Origin: Pseudomonas sp. FEN
GTDB lineage: Bacteria; Pseudomonadota; Gammaproteobacteria; Pseudomonadales; Pseudomonadaceae
Direction of reading: 5' to 3'
DNA length: 64,000 nucleotides
Assembly (NCBI RefSeq): GCF_904067045.1
Contig: NZ_CAJFDC010000015.1
Location: 95,644 to 159,643 of the forward strand
Shown here: piece after piece, positions 10,438-21,800 of the stretch
Layout of the letters: each line of letters opens with the position of its first letter
Numbering within the stretch: position 1 is the first letter of the stretch
Program-made: the position numbers and the translations under genes
The notes under the pieces: model-generated
Database searches by the model: none
Seen by the model: only the letters and a program-made list of their open reading frames with translations
Told to the model about the DNA's origin: nothing

Positions 10438-10530
10438 CAGCGCCAGCCAGAGACCGCGCTCGGCCGACGGCCCACCCCGGGCCCACGGCCAAACAACTTT
10501 TCTCGCAGGTTCTTATTTACAACAACGTGG

Positions 10531-10548
10531 GATTTTTCCCGAAAAATC
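10531..10548. promoter_or_regulatory. Perfect palindrome upstream of the MoxR operon
   Basis: GATTTTTC-CC-GAAAAATC gives two 8-base arms around a 2-base spacer, 112 bases before the moxR-like start. It could be a regulator site or part of a promoter. No regulator is known to me for it. Confidence 0.3.
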
Positions 10549-10659
10549 ACAAAAACCCCCAACCCCGTTAGTCGCTGCCCCCCTCGATGCATTAAAGTAT
10601 CGCCCCCGGCCACGGCATTCTCCGATTGCCGTCGGCCCCCCTCTCAGGAACCGTCATCG

Positions 10660-11619
<960 letters not shown>

Positions 11620-11626
11620 CCCGGAA

Positions 11627-12571
11627 ATGATCGCGCCCCTGCCCGCCGAACCCGGCATCCGCACTACCCTCGCCGAACTGATCGAGATGCGCCATCGCGT
11701 GCGCGAAGTGCAACTGTTCTCGACGCCGAGCCAGCGCAGCCCGCTGATCGGCCTGCATCACTCGAAACTGCGCGGGCGCGGGGTCGACTTCGACCAGGTG
11801 CGGGTCTACCAGGCCGGCGACGATGTACGCACCATCGACTGGCGCGTCACCGCCCGCACCCAGGAACCCCACACCAAGCTCTTCCACGAAGAGCGCGAAC
11901 GGCCGATCTTCATCCTGGTGGAACAAAGCCGCCAACTGTTCTTCGGCTCGGGGTTGACCTTCAAGTCAGTGCTCGCCGCCCAGGCCGCAAGCCTGATCGG
12001 CTGGGCCGCCCTGGGCCATAACGACCGGATCGGCGGGCTGGTCTATGGCGACAGCGAGCACTACGAAATCAAACCGCGACGCAGCAAGCAAAGCCTGTTG
12101 CAACTGCTCAACCGCCTGGTGCGAGTCAACCACTCGCTGCACACCGAAGCCGCCGCCGAGCCCAATGCCCTGGGCCTGGCGCTGATCCGCGCGCGCAAGG
12201 TGCTGCGTCCCGGCAGCCTGGTGATCGTGATCTGCGACGAACGGGCCCTGAGCGATGCCGCCGAACAACAGCTCAGCCTGCTCTCGCGCCATTGCGACCT
12301 GCTGATGCTGCCGGTCTCCGATCCCCTCGACCATGCCCTCCCCGCCGCCGGCCTGTTGCGCTTCGCCGAACGTGGCGCGCAACTGGAACTCGACACCCTG
12401 AACCCGGAATTGCGCCAGGTCTACCGTGCCCAGGGCGAAGCGCGGATTGCCCGCTGGGAGTTGCTGGCGCAGAAACTGCGGGTGCTGCTGATGCCCCTGA
12501 GCACCCAGAGCGAGATGGTCGAGCAGTTGCGCGAATACCTCAACCCGCGGCGCCCGGGGAAACAGCCATGA
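11627..12571 (+). CDS. DUF58 domain-containing protein
   Basis: A 314-residue DUF58 protein of the MoxR operon. The signature is visible near residues 45-75: a G-RGVDFDQVR-Y--GDDVRTIDWR-TAR pattern. The second half has a von Willebrand A-like fold pattern (FILVEQSRQLFFGS, later LVIVICDERAL) with a degenerate metal site (EQSRQ). It starts at ATG 11627, seven bases after the MoxR stop, and its stop overlaps the next start as ATGA. Likely a partner of the MoxR ATPase; the exact role is unknown. Confidence 0.92.
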   Translation: MIAPLPAEPGIRTTLAELIEMRHRVREVQLFSTPSQRSPLIGLHHSKLRGRGVDFDQVRVYQAGDDVRTIDWRVTARTQEPHTKLFHEERERPIFILVEQSRQLFFGSGLTFKSVLAAQAASLIGWAALGHNDRIGGLVYGDSEHYEIKPRRSKQSLLQLLNRLVRVNHSLHTEAAAEPNALGLALIRARKVLRPGSLVIVICDERALSDAAEQQLSLLSRHCDLLMLPVSDPLDHALPAAGLLRFAERGAQLELDTLNPELRQVYRAQGEARIARWELLAQKLRVLLMPLSTQSEMVEQLREYLNPRRPGKQP

Positions 12572-13062
12572 GCAGCCTGGAGCAGCTGCAACCGCTGATC
12601 ACCCCGCCGATCCAGGGTTTCTGGCCACCGGCCCCGGGCTGGTGGCTACTGCTGCTACTGATCCCGCTGCTGGGCGTCGGCGTGTGGTACCTGCGCCGGT
12701 TCCTGCCGGCCAAACGCCCGCTCGCCCGCGCCGAACAGCCGCTGGACCCGGTGCGCCTGGCCGCCCTGGCGGAACTCGCGCAGTTGCCCAAACCCTATGA
12801 CGGCGCACCCGCCGGAGCCTGGCTGCAACAGCTCAACGGTCTGCTCAAGCGCCTGTGCCGCAACCATTACCCCTACAGCCAGAGCCACACCCTCAATGGC
12901 CGCCAATGGCTGGCCTTTCTCGACAACCGCTGCCCGGCCGCCGGCCTGACCCGCTGGATGGTGCTGGTGGAAGGCGCCTACAAACCCGAATGCAAGCTCG
13001 ACGACAAGGCCATTGCCGGTTTGAGCCAGGCGATCGACACCTGGATTCGCAAACATGTTTGA
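12568..13062 (+). CDS. DUF4381 domain-containing membrane protein
   Basis: A 164-residue protein with one transmembrane helix near residues 25-43 (GWWLLLLLIPLLGVGVWYL) after a conserved proline-rich start (ITPPIQGFWPPAPGW), typical of DUF4381 members of MoxR-Bat operons. The C-terminal soluble part has conserved LNGLLKRLCR and NGRQWLAFLD segments. The start overlaps the DUF58 stop (ATGA), and its end overlaps the next start by eight bases, so translation is probably coupled. Confidence 0.9.
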   Translation: MSSLEQLQPLITPPIQGFWPPAPGWWLLLLLIPLLGVGVWYLRRFLPAKRPLARAEQPLDPVRLAALAELAQLPKPYDGAPAGAWLQQLNGLLKRLCRNHYPYSQSHTLNGRQWLAFLDNRCPAAGLTRWMVLVEGAYKPECKLDDKAIAGLSQAIDTWIRKHV

Positions 13063-14131
13063 GTTCGCCTGGCCCTGGCTCTTTGCCCTGCTACCGCTGC
13101 CGTGGCTGATGCGCCTGCTGTTGCCGGTAGCCGACAGCGGCGAAGCGGCGCTGAAGATCAGCTTTCTCGGTGACCTGGAAAGCCTGGCCCGCCGCCGGGC
13201 CCGGGTCAGCCTGCCGAGCTGGCGCCAGCAATTGCCGTTCACCCTGCTCTGGTTGCTGCTGCTATGCGCCGCCGCGCGCCCGCAATGGCTGGGCGACCCT
13301 CTGCCGGTGGCCGCCAGCGGCCGCGACCTGCTGGTGGCGGTGGACCTGTCCGGCTCCATGGAGTATCCCGATATGCGCTGGCAGGACGAGGACGTCAGCC
13401 GCCTCAGCCTGGTCCAGCACCTGCTCGGCGATTTTCTCGAACATCGCGAAGGCGATCGCGTGGGCCTGATCCTGTTCGGCAGCAAGGCCTATGTGCAGGC
13501 GCCGCTGACCTTCGATCGACGCACCGTGCGCATCTGGCTGGATGAGGCGAAAATCGGCATCGCCGGCAAGAACACCGCCATCGGCGACGCCATTGGCCTG
13601 GCCATCAAGCGCCTGCGCCAGCGGCCGGCGCAAAGCCGGGTGCTGATCCTGGTCACCGACGGCGCCAACAACGGTGGCGAAATCGATCCGATCACCGCCG
13701 CGCGCCTGGCCGCCGAGGAAAGCGTGAAGATCTACACCATCGGCATCGGCGCCGATCCGCAACAGAGCGGCAGCCTGAGCATGCTCGGCTTGAACCCGAG
13801 CATGGACCTGGATGAGCCGGCCCTCAAGGAAATCGCCGGGCTTACCGGCGGTCGCTATTTCCGAGCCCGCGACGGCCAGGAGCTGCAAACCATCAAGGCG
13901 ACCCTCGACCAACTGGAACCCGTCGCCCAACAGCCGACCCAGGCCCGTCCCGCCCGGGCGCTGTATCACTGGCCACTGAGCCTGGCGCTGCTGCTGAGCG
14001 TACTACTGGTGATCCGCGCACGCTGGCCAGACAATCTGTTGCAACGCTGGCTGGCGCGGCGCCAGTTCCTGCCGCAACGCCCGGAATGGCGCCAGCGTCT
14101 GGAACGCTTGCGCTTACGGAGGCGTCGATGA
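13055..14131 (+). CDS. von Willebrand factor A domain membrane protein (BatA-like)
   Basis: A 358-residue inner-membrane protein with N-terminal helices (FAWPWLFALLPLPWLMRLLL; then FTLLWLLLLCAAA), a central vWA domain and a C-terminal helix near residue 310. The MIDAS metal motif is intact: VAVDLSGSM near residues 94-102, with later threonine and DGANNGG elements. This matches BatA of the Bacteroides aerotolerance operon; function in Pseudomonas is not established. The start overlaps the upstream gene and the stop overlaps the downstream ATG. Confidence 0.93.
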   Translation: MFEFAWPWLFALLPLPWLMRLLLPVADSGEAALKISFLGDLESLARRRARVSLPSWRQQLPFTLLWLLLLCAAARPQWLGDPLPVAASGRDLLVAVDLSGSMEYPDMRWQDEDVSRLSLVQHLLGDFLEHREGDRVGLILFGSKAYVQAPLTFDRRTVRIWLDEAKIGIAGKNTAIGDAIGLAIKRLRQRPAQSRVLILVTDGANNGGEIDPITAARLAAEESVKIYTIGIGADPQQSGSLSMLGLNPSMDLDEPALKEIAGLTGGRYFRARDGQELQTIKATLDQLEPVAQQPTQARPARALYHWPLSLALLLSVLLVIRARWPDNLLQRWLARRQFLPQRPEWRQRLERLRLRRRR

Positions 14132-15903
14132 TCGAAGCACTCTGGCCGCACTGGTTCCGCCCGGGCTGGCTGCTGCTCCTGCCGCTGCTGGGCTGGCTGC
14201 TATGGCAACTCTGGCATCGGCAGAAACGCACCGGACGCTGGCAGATGATTTTGCCGCCAGCCTTCCATCGGGTGCTGCTCAGTGGCGGCCGCGGCAGCGA
14301 CAGCAAGCTGCCATGGATCGCCCTCGGCCTGGCCTGGTTCCTGGCCGTGCTGGCCCTGCTCGGCCCGAGCTGGCAACGGCTCGAACAGTCCACCCAGAAG
14401 CCCTCGGACCCGCTGGTGGTGCTGCTCGAACTGAGCCCGGACATGCTTGCCACCGACCTCCCGCCGAACCGCCTGGAGCAAGCCCGGCGCAAACTGTTCG
14501 ACCTGCTGCGCGCGCGCAGCGACGCGCAGACCGCGATCATCGTCTACGCCGGCAGCGCCCACACCCTGGTGCCGCTGTCCGATGACCTGGGCACCAGTCG
14601 CAACCTGCTGGACGCGATCAAGCCGTCGATCATGCCCGAAGCCGGCCATCGCGCCGACCTCGCGGTCAAGAAAGCCCTGAGCTTGCTCGAGCGCGGCGCT
14701 CTCGGCCAGGGCCGCCTGCTGCTGATCGGCTCGTCGCTCAGCGAAGAGGAGCGCCAAGGTATCCGCCAGGCCCTCGACGGCAAACGCCACAGCCTGCTGA
14801 TCCTCGGGATCGGCACCCGCGATGGCGCGCCGGTGGCCCAGGAAAACGGTGGTTTCCTCAAGGACGCCCAGGGCATGATCCTGGTGCCACATCTCGACAG
14901 CCAGAGCCTGAAGGACTTCGCCGACGAAACCGGCGGACGCTACCGCCAGGCAGGCCTCGACGACAGCGACCTGCGCGGCCTCGGCCTGCTGGACGGCCCG
15001 CGGCAACTGCGCCAGGACGGCCAGACCGTGCAGCTCGACAGCTGGGCTGACCAGGGTTACTGGTTGCTGCTGCCGCTCCTGCTGCTGGCCGCCTGTGCCG
15101 GGCGCCGTGGCTGGCTGTTCTGCCTGCCGTTGTTCTTCCTGTTCCCGCAGCCGAGCCAGGCCTTTGAACTGATCGATCTGTGGCTGCGACCGGACCAACA
15201 GGGCCAGCAGTTGCTGGAGCAAAAGCACCCGCGCGAAGCCGCAGGGCATTTCGATGACCCGCAATGGCAAGGCCTGGCCCTCTACGAGGCCGGCGACTAC
15301 AGCGCCGCGGCGAAGAAATTTGCCGAAAGCGACGATGCCAACGCCCATTACAATCGTGGCAACGCCCTGGCCCGTGGCGGCGAACTGGAAGCGGCGCTGG
15401 ACGCCTACGAACAGGCCCTGGAGCGCCAGCCGGACTTGCGACCGGCCCTGCAGAACCGGACACTGGTGGAACAGTTGCTCAGGGAGAAACAGGCCAAGCC
15501 GCCGGTCGAGCCGGGCAAGACCGGCGACAGCGCCCAGGCCGACAACGCCCAAACCGGCGGCGAACAGAGCGCCGCCCAAGCGGCCCAGGCCGGAACGAAC
15601 TCATCCAGCACCAATACCGCCGAGTCCAGCGCCCCGGAACAGGCGCCACCCGCGAACAATCAGTCGCCCGCGGCCCAGGCCACGCAAGCCGGCAATCAGG
15701 CCGGTGGCAATGATGTACCGGGCAGCGAACTGGGCGACGAACAGACGACCCACCCGCCCCTGCGGGCCGCCGCCGATATCATCGACGGTGAACGCCACCA
15801 GGCGCTGGAACAATGGCTGCGACAGATCCCCGATGATCCGGGAGAATTGTTGCGCCGCAAATTCTGGTACGAACAACAGCTCCATCAGGACAAGACCCGA
15901 TGA
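14128..15903 (+). CDS. von Willebrand A / TPR membrane protein (BatB-BatC-like fusion)
   Basis: A 591-residue protein: two N-terminal helices, a vWA domain, a third helix group near 310-350, then TPR-like repeats (YNRGNALARGGELEAALDAY) and a low-complexity Ala/Gln/Asn/Ser tail. The MIDAS motif is degenerate: the DxSxS position reads ELSPD, so metal binding is doubtful, unlike the preceding vWA gene. The TPR part corresponds to a separate BatC in some bacteria, so this is a fused form. The start at 14128 has GGAGG upstream and overlaps the previous stop (ATGA). Confidence 0.92.
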   Translation: MIEALWPHWFRPGWLLLLPLLGWLLWQLWHRQKRTGRWQMILPPAFHRVLLSGGRGSDSKLPWIALGLAWFLAVLALLGPSWQRLEQSTQKPSDPLVVLLELSPDMLATDLPPNRLEQARRKLFDLLRARSDAQTAIIVYAGSAHTLVPLSDDLGTSRNLLDAIKPSIMPEAGHRADLAVKKALSLLERGALGQGRLLLIGSSLSEEERQGIRQALDGKRHSLLILGIGTRDGAPVAQENGGFLKDAQGMILVPHLDSQSLKDFADETGGRYRQAGLDDSDLRGLGLLDGPRQLRQDGQTVQLDSWADQGYWLLLPLLLLAACAGRRGWLFCLPLFFLFPQPSQAFELIDLWLRPDQQGQQLLEQKHPREAAGHFDDPQWQGLALYEAGDYSAAAKKFAESDDANAHYNRGNALARGGELEAALDAYEQALERQPDLRPALQNRTLVEQLLREKQAKPPVEPGKTGDSAQADNAQTGGEQSAAQAAQAGTNSSSTNTAESSAPEQAPPANNQSPAAQATQAGNQAGGNDVPGSELGDEQTTHPPLRAAADIIDGERHQALEQWLRQIPDDPGELLRRKFWYEQQLHQDKTR

Positions 15904-17543
15904 CCCTGCGCTCCTCCCTGCTCCTTGTGCTGCTGCTCTGCGCGAACCTGTCGGCCCATGCCGCTGGCCTGCTGGCCAGCGTCGACCGTACGCGCCTGAA
16001 CTCCGGCGAGTCGGTGGAGCTGACCCTCGAGTCGAAGGATGTCACCCAGTTCGGCAAACCCGACCTGGCGCCGCTGGAAGCCCAGTTCGAAGTGCGCGGC
16101 ACCCGTCAAGTCAATCAGTTGACCAGCCTCGGCGGCGAGAACCAGGCCACCACGCGCTGGATCGTCACCCTGACCCCCAGGGTAAACGGCAGCGTGGTCA
16201 TCCCGGAGCTGCACCTGGGCGAGCTCAGCAGCGAGCCCATCACCCTGCTGGTGGTGCAAGGCGACGACCAGGCAGCGGCCGACAGCCTGGCGCCGGTGTT
16301 CATCGATGCCAGCCTCGACCAGGACAACGTCTACGTCCAGGCCCAGGCCGTGCTGACCCTGCGTATCTATCACTCGGTGTCGCTGTATGACGACAGCAGC
16401 CTCACGCCGTTGCAGATCCCCGATGCCCGTGTCGAGCAGTTGGGCGAATCGCGCACTTACGAAAAGCAGATCAATGGCGTGCGTCATGGCGTCATCGAGT
16501 GGCGCTATGCGATCTACCCACAGCACAGCGGCGAACTGACGATCCCCGCGCAGGTGTTCAGCGCCACCCTGGTGGATGTCCAGCCGAATCAGGGGCAGCA
16601 GGCCCCGGGCGCCAAACCCGGCAAGTTGATGCGCATCAGCTCGACGCCAATGCTCCTGCGGGTCAAGCCGCAGCCCGCCATCTGGCCGGCCGAGACGCCC
16701 TGGCTGCCGGCGCGCAGCCTGAGCCTCAGCGAAAGCTGGAGCCCGGAACCGGATCACAGCCAGGTCGGCGACTCCCTGACCCGTAGCCTGACCCTCAAGG
16801 CCGAAGGGCTCTCCAGCGGGCAACTGCCGCCGCTGCCAGCGACCACCCTCAATGGCTTGCGGCGTTACCCGGACCAACCGCAACTGAGCAACCAGAACAG
16901 CGATCGCGGCCTGATCGGCACTCGCGCGGAACGCGAGGCCCTGGTCCCGACCCACAGCGGTAGCTTCGACCTGCCCGCGGTGGAGGTGGTCTGGTGGAAT
17001 ACCCACGAAGACCATATGGAACGCAGCAGTTTGCCGGCGCGCACCCTGCAAGTAGCGAACAACCCGAGCCTGGCGGTGGACACCCCGGTGGGTAGCGCCG
17101 CCAACAACGCACCGCCCCAGCCGCCGCTGCTGTGGGCCTGGAAGCTCGCCACGCTGATCCTCGCCTGCACCACCCTGCTGGGTTTCGGCTTGTGGTGGCG
17201 GGCCCGCTCCCAGCCGGCGGTGCACCGCGCCGCCCAGACCGGGCCGAGCCCACGGACGCTGCTCGACGACCTCAAGCGCAGTTGCCTGGCCAACGATCCC
17301 CAGGCCACCCGCCAGGCCCTCGACGCCTGGGCCCGCCAGCAACCGGAAACCCTGGCCGATATGGCGGCGCGTTTCGTCACCCTGTCCGATGCGCTGGATG
17401 GCCTCAATGGCGCGCTCTACAGTGAAATCGGCCAGCATTGGCAGGGTGAGGAACTGTGGAAGGCGATCCGCGCGATACCGGCCGCCGAGCGGCTCCAGGA
17501 CCCGGCGGGCGACAACAGCCTGCCACCGCTCTACCCCAAATAA
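15900..17543 (+). CDS. BatD-like oxygen-tolerance family protein
   Basis: A 547-residue exported membrane protein closing the MoxR operon. It has a signal peptide (LRSSLLLVLLLCANLSAHA, cleavage after about residue 21), beta-rich periplasmic domains beginning with ASVDRTRLNSGESVELTL, and a C-terminal transmembrane helix near residues 410-430 (LLWAWKLATLILACTTLLGF), then a cytoplasmic tail. This is the BatD layout. The start overlaps the previous stop by ATGA. Confidence 0.9.
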   Translation: MTLRSSLLLVLLLCANLSAHAAGLLASVDRTRLNSGESVELTLESKDVTQFGKPDLAPLEAQFEVRGTRQVNQLTSLGGENQATTRWIVTLTPRVNGSVVIPELHLGELSSEPITLLVVQGDDQAAADSLAPVFIDASLDQDNVYVQAQAVLTLRIYHSVSLYDDSSLTPLQIPDARVEQLGESRTYEKQINGVRHGVIEWRYAIYPQHSGELTIPAQVFSATLVDVQPNQGQQAPGAKPGKLMRISSTPMLLRVKPQPAIWPAETPWLPARSLSLSESWSPEPDHSQVGDSLTRSLTLKAEGLSSGQLPPLPATTLNGLRRYPDQPQLSNQNSDRGLIGTRAEREALVPTHSGSFDLPAVEVVWWNTHEDHMERSSLPARTLQVANNPSLAVDTPVGSAANNAPPQPPLLWAWKLATLILACTTLLGFGLWWRARSQPAVHRAAQTGPSPRTLLDDLKRSCLANDPQATRQALDAWARQQPETLADMAARFVTLSDALDGLNGALYSEIGQHWQGEELWKAIRAIPAAERLQDPAGDNSLPPLYPK

Positions 17544-17563
17544 TCGATAAGTTGGAGTTTGCC

Positions 17564-18808
17564 TTGCGCCTGTTTCACACCTCCGACTGGCATCTGGGCC
17601 AGAACCTGCATGGCCAGGAGCGGGATTTCGAGCACGCCTGTTTTCTGACCTGGCTGCTGACCCAGCTCGCGCAACAACAGCCCGATGTCCTGCTGATCGC
17701 CGGCGATATCTTCGACACCGTCAACCCGCCGGTCAAAGCCCAGGAACGGCTCTACGACTTCATCGTCAGTGCCCACGAGCAGCAGCCACTGCTGACCATC
17801 GTGATGATCGCCGGCAACCACGATTCCGGCTCGCGTATCGAACTGCCAGCGGCGCTGATGCGGCGCCTGCGCACCCATGCCCTGGGCCGGGTACTGTGGC
17901 TCGACGACGGCCAGCTCGATAGCGAGCGCCTGCTGTTGCCCTTGCCCGCCGCCAACGGTGAAATTGCCGCCTGGTGCCTGGCCCTGCCCTTCCTGCGCCC
18001 GGCCGAAGTCACCGGCACGCAGTTGGGCGACAACTACCTGGGTGGCATCGGCGAGGTGCATCGGCGCCTGATCGCCGCGGCCAACGCCAAGCGCCAGCCG
18101 GGCCAGGCCCTGGTCGCCATCAGCCACGCGCACATGGCCGGCGGCTCGGTCTCCGAGGATTCGGAACGCAGCCTGATCATCGGCAGCGCCGAAGCGCTGC
18201 CGGCGAGCCTGTTCGACGCCAGTGTCAGCTATGTCGCCCTCGGCCACCTGCACAAGCCGCAGAAGGTCAACGGCGAGGAGCGCCTGCGCTACAGCGGCTC
18301 GCCGATTCCGCTGTCATTCTCCGAAATTGCCTATCAGCACCAGATTCTCGATATCGTCCTGGACGGCGAAACCCTGGTCAGCGTCGATAGCCGCCTGATC
18401 CCCCGCGCCGTGAACCTGCAGCGCCTGGGCCCGGCGCCCCTTGCCGAGATCCTCGAACAACTGGCGGCACTGCCCGATGTCGACCTGCTGGCCGACCTGC
18501 AACGCCAACCCTGGCTGGAAGTGCGGGTGCGCCTGGATGAGCCGCAACCGGACCTGCGCCAGCAAGTGGAAACGGCCCTGCAAGGCAAGGCCGTGCGCCT
18601 GGTGCGTATCGCCGCCGAATACGCCGGGGCGAAGGACGCTGATGGTGAGACGGGCAACGCCGGCCTGGTCAACCTCGACCAGCTCAGCCCGCAGGAGCTG
18701 TTCAGGCGTGCCTGGCAGGACAGCTATGGCAACCCGGTGGACGAAGCGACCCTCAATGACTTCGCCCTGCTGTTGCAGGAAGTCCAACTGGAAGGTGAAC
18801 AGCCATGA
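17564..18808 (+). CDS. sbcD: Exonuclease subunit SbcD
   Basis: Nuclease subunit of SbcCD, which cleaves hairpins and processes DNA ends. The protein begins LRLFHTSDWHLGQ; I chose the TTG at 17564, with GGAG eight bases upstream, because no ATG fits and the family begins at this motif, giving 414 residues. Metallophosphoesterase motifs are in order: HTSDWHLG, AGDIFD, IAGNHDSGSR, SHAHMAGG and LGHLHKPQ. It starts 20 bases after the MoxR operon and overlaps sbcC by ATGA. Confidence 0.95.
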   Translation: MRLFHTSDWHLGQNLHGQERDFEHACFLTWLLTQLAQQQPDVLLIAGDIFDTVNPPVKAQERLYDFIVSAHEQQPLLTIVMIAGNHDSGSRIELPAALMRRLRTHALGRVLWLDDGQLDSERLLLPLPAANGEIAAWCLALPFLRPAEVTGTQLGDNYLGGIGEVHRRLIAAANAKRQPGQALVAISHAHMAGGSVSEDSERSLIIGSAEALPASLFDASVSYVALGHLHKPQKVNGEERLRYSGSPIPLSFSEIAYQHQILDIVLDGETLVSVDSRLIPRAVNLQRLGPAPLAEILEQLAALPDVDLLADLQRQPWLEVRVRLDEPQPDLRQQVETALQGKAVRLVRIAAEYAGAKDADGETGNAGLVNLDQLSPQELFRRAWQDSYGNPVDEATLNDFALLLQEVQLEGEQP

Positions 18809-21800
18809 AGATCCTGGCTATCCGCCTGAAAAACCTGGCCTCGCTGGCCGGCCCCTTCGAGCTGGATTTCACCGCCGAACCCTTGGCCAGCGCCGGTCTG
18901 TTCGCGATTACCGGCCCCACCGGCGCCGGTAAAAGCACCCTGCTCGATGCCTTGTGCCTGGCGCTGTTCGGTGCCGTGCCACGCCTGCACAACGCCTCGC
19001 GCGATGCCAAGGTGCCGGATGCCGACGGCGAGATCGGCACCGGCGACCCGCGTACCCTGCTGCGCCGTGGCACCGGCGCCGGCTTTGCCGAAGTGGATTT
19101 CGTCGGCATCGACGGTCGCCGCTACCGCGCCCGCTGGGAAGCCAACCGCGCCCGGGACAAGGCCGGCGGCAAGTTGCAGGCCAGCCGCCAGAGTCTCTAT
19201 GACCTGGACAGCGAGCAACTGCTGGCCAGCCAGAAAGGCGAATACAAGACCTTGCTCGAAAGCCGCCTGGGCCTGAACTTCGAACAGTTCACCCGCGCCG
19301 TGCTGCTGGCCCAGAGCGAGTTCAGCGCCTTTCTCAAGGCCGACGACAACGAACGCAGCGAACTGCTGGAAAAGCTCACCGACACCGCCCTCTACACCCG
19401 CCTCGGCCGCCGCGCCTTCGACAAGACCAAACAGGCCCGCGAAACCCACAAGCAGTTGCAGGACCAGGCCGGTGGCGTCGCGCCCATGGCGCCTGAAGCC
19501 CGGGTCGAGCTGGATCGACAGTTCAACGAAGCCCAACAGCGGCTCCAGGCCCAACAAACCCAGCTCAAGCAGTTGGAGTTGCAGCGCACCTGGCTCAAGG
19601 AGCTGCTGCACTGGCAAGACCAGCATCAGAGCGCCGTCGCACAACTGCAAGGCGCCGAACAGGACTGGCGGGCCCGTAGCGCCGAGCGCCAGCAACTCGC
19701 CCGCCTGGAACAACTGGCGCCGCAGCGGCACCAGTTCACCCGTCAGTTCCAGTTGCAGGAACAGCTGGCGCCACTGGCCGCGCAGATCCAACGGCATACC
19801 GATCAACAGACCGATCTGCTGGCTCGTCAGCAGCAGTTGCAACAGAACCGCTCGAGTGCCCACGATCACTTGAATGCGGCCCTGGTCCGGCAAAGCGACA
19901 GCGCCCCACTGCTGCGCCAGGCGTTCGATGAACAGGCCACGCTGACCCACCTGGGCAAGGACCTGGGCGCCGCCGAACAACAGCAACAGGCCGCCGAACG
20001 GGCCAGCGCCGAAGGCCACGCGCAGCTCAGCACCCTGCTCGAACAACAACAGCAGGTTGCCACGCGCCTGGAGCAGATCGCCGAACAGTTGCAGCACAGT
20101 GCCGCCCTCGCGCCGCTGAGCGATGCCTGGCATGCCTATCGCGATCGGTTGCAGCAGGTGATGCTGATCGGCAATCGACTGAACCAGGGCCAGCGCGAGC
20201 TGGCACAGCTGCAAGCACGAGCCGGCCAGGCCGACCAGCAACTGGCCGAGCAACGCGGCGCCCTCGAAGTGCTGTACAGCGAAGCCGGGGCGGAGCCGGC
20301 CGCCGTCGGCGAACAGATCCAGATTCTCGGCAGCCTGCTGCAGGACAACCGCAAGCAACTGCGCGCCTTCGAGGAACTGCAACGGCTGTGGACTCGCCAG
20401 TGCGAGTTGGAGCTACGCGCGCAACAGTTGCAGGAGCGGCAGCAGAGCACCCAGCAGCAACGCGACGAGCTCAATCGCGAGGGTCTGCAAGCCCGGGACG
20501 CACTCAAGGTCGCCGAGCAGACCCTGAGCGTTACCCGGCAATTGCTCGAACGTCAGCGCCTGGCCCGCAGTGCCAGCGTCGAAGAACTGCGCGGACAGTT
20601 GCAGGACGACCAACCCTGCCCGGTGTGCGGCAGCCAGGAACATCCCTACCATCAACCCGAGGCGCTGCTGCAGAGCCTGGGCCGCCATGACGAGAGCGAA
20701 GAAGCCGCGGCACGGCAGGTGGTCGACACGCTGACGGAAAAACTCAACCAGCTTCGGGAAAAGGTCGGCGGGCTGATTGCCCAGCAGAAAGAACTGCTCG
20801 CCCAGCAGGAGCAATTGGCCCAGCAGCATCGGGAACTGGCGCCAAGCCTGCAAGCGCATCCGCTGCACGGCGCGCTGCAGGAGCAGGACAGTGCCCGCCG
20901 CGAGGCCTGGCTCAGCCAGCAGTTGAACCAATTGCAGCAGAACATCAGCCAGGATGAGCAACGGCAGACCGCCCTGCTCACCCTGCAACAGGACGCCGCG
21001 CGACTCCAGCAACAGTTACAAGCGGCCGTCGAAGCCAGCCAGGCCGCGCACCAGCAGTTACTCGATCAGCAGCGCCAGATGGGTACCGATCAAGAACGCC
21101 TGGAACAGGAACTGGGGGCCTTCGCCAGCCTGTTGCCGAACGAGACCCTGCAAGGCCTGCGCAATGATCCGGCGGCGACCTTCATGCACCTCGATCAACA
21201 GGTGACGCAACGCCTCGGCCAGCTGGAACAACAGCGCGAGGAACAACAGGAACAGCGCGAGCGCCAGGAACGGATCGAACTGGAACAGGTGCGCCAGCAA
21301 ACCCGCGAGCAGCAATGCGCGCAGTTGAAACAACGCTGCGCGGTATTGCTTGAGCAGCAGCAGGCCAGCCAGCACAAGCTGGTCGGTTTGATTGGCGAAC
21401 ACACCAGCGTCGAAGCCTGGCAGCAACAGCTGGAACAGGCGGTGGAACAGGCGCGGCAGGCCGATGCTGCGGCCAACCAGCAGTTGCAGGCGCTGGGCAG
21501 CCAACTGATCCAGCTCGGCGCCGACCTCAAAGCCCTCCAGGAGCGCCGCCAGGCCCTGGAACAGGAAAGCCTGGAACTGGCGCGGCTGGTCGCGGACTGG
21601 CGCGCCCGTCACCCCGAACTGGACGACGCCGGCCTTGAACAGCTGCTGGCTTGCGACGATGCGCAGGTCAGCCAGCTGCGCCAGCAATTGCAGCTCAGCG
21701 AAAAAGCCGTCGAGCAAGCCCAGGTGTTGGTGCAAGAGCGGGAAAAACATCTGCAACAACATCAAGCCCAACACAATGGCAATCTCGACGCCCCGGCGCT

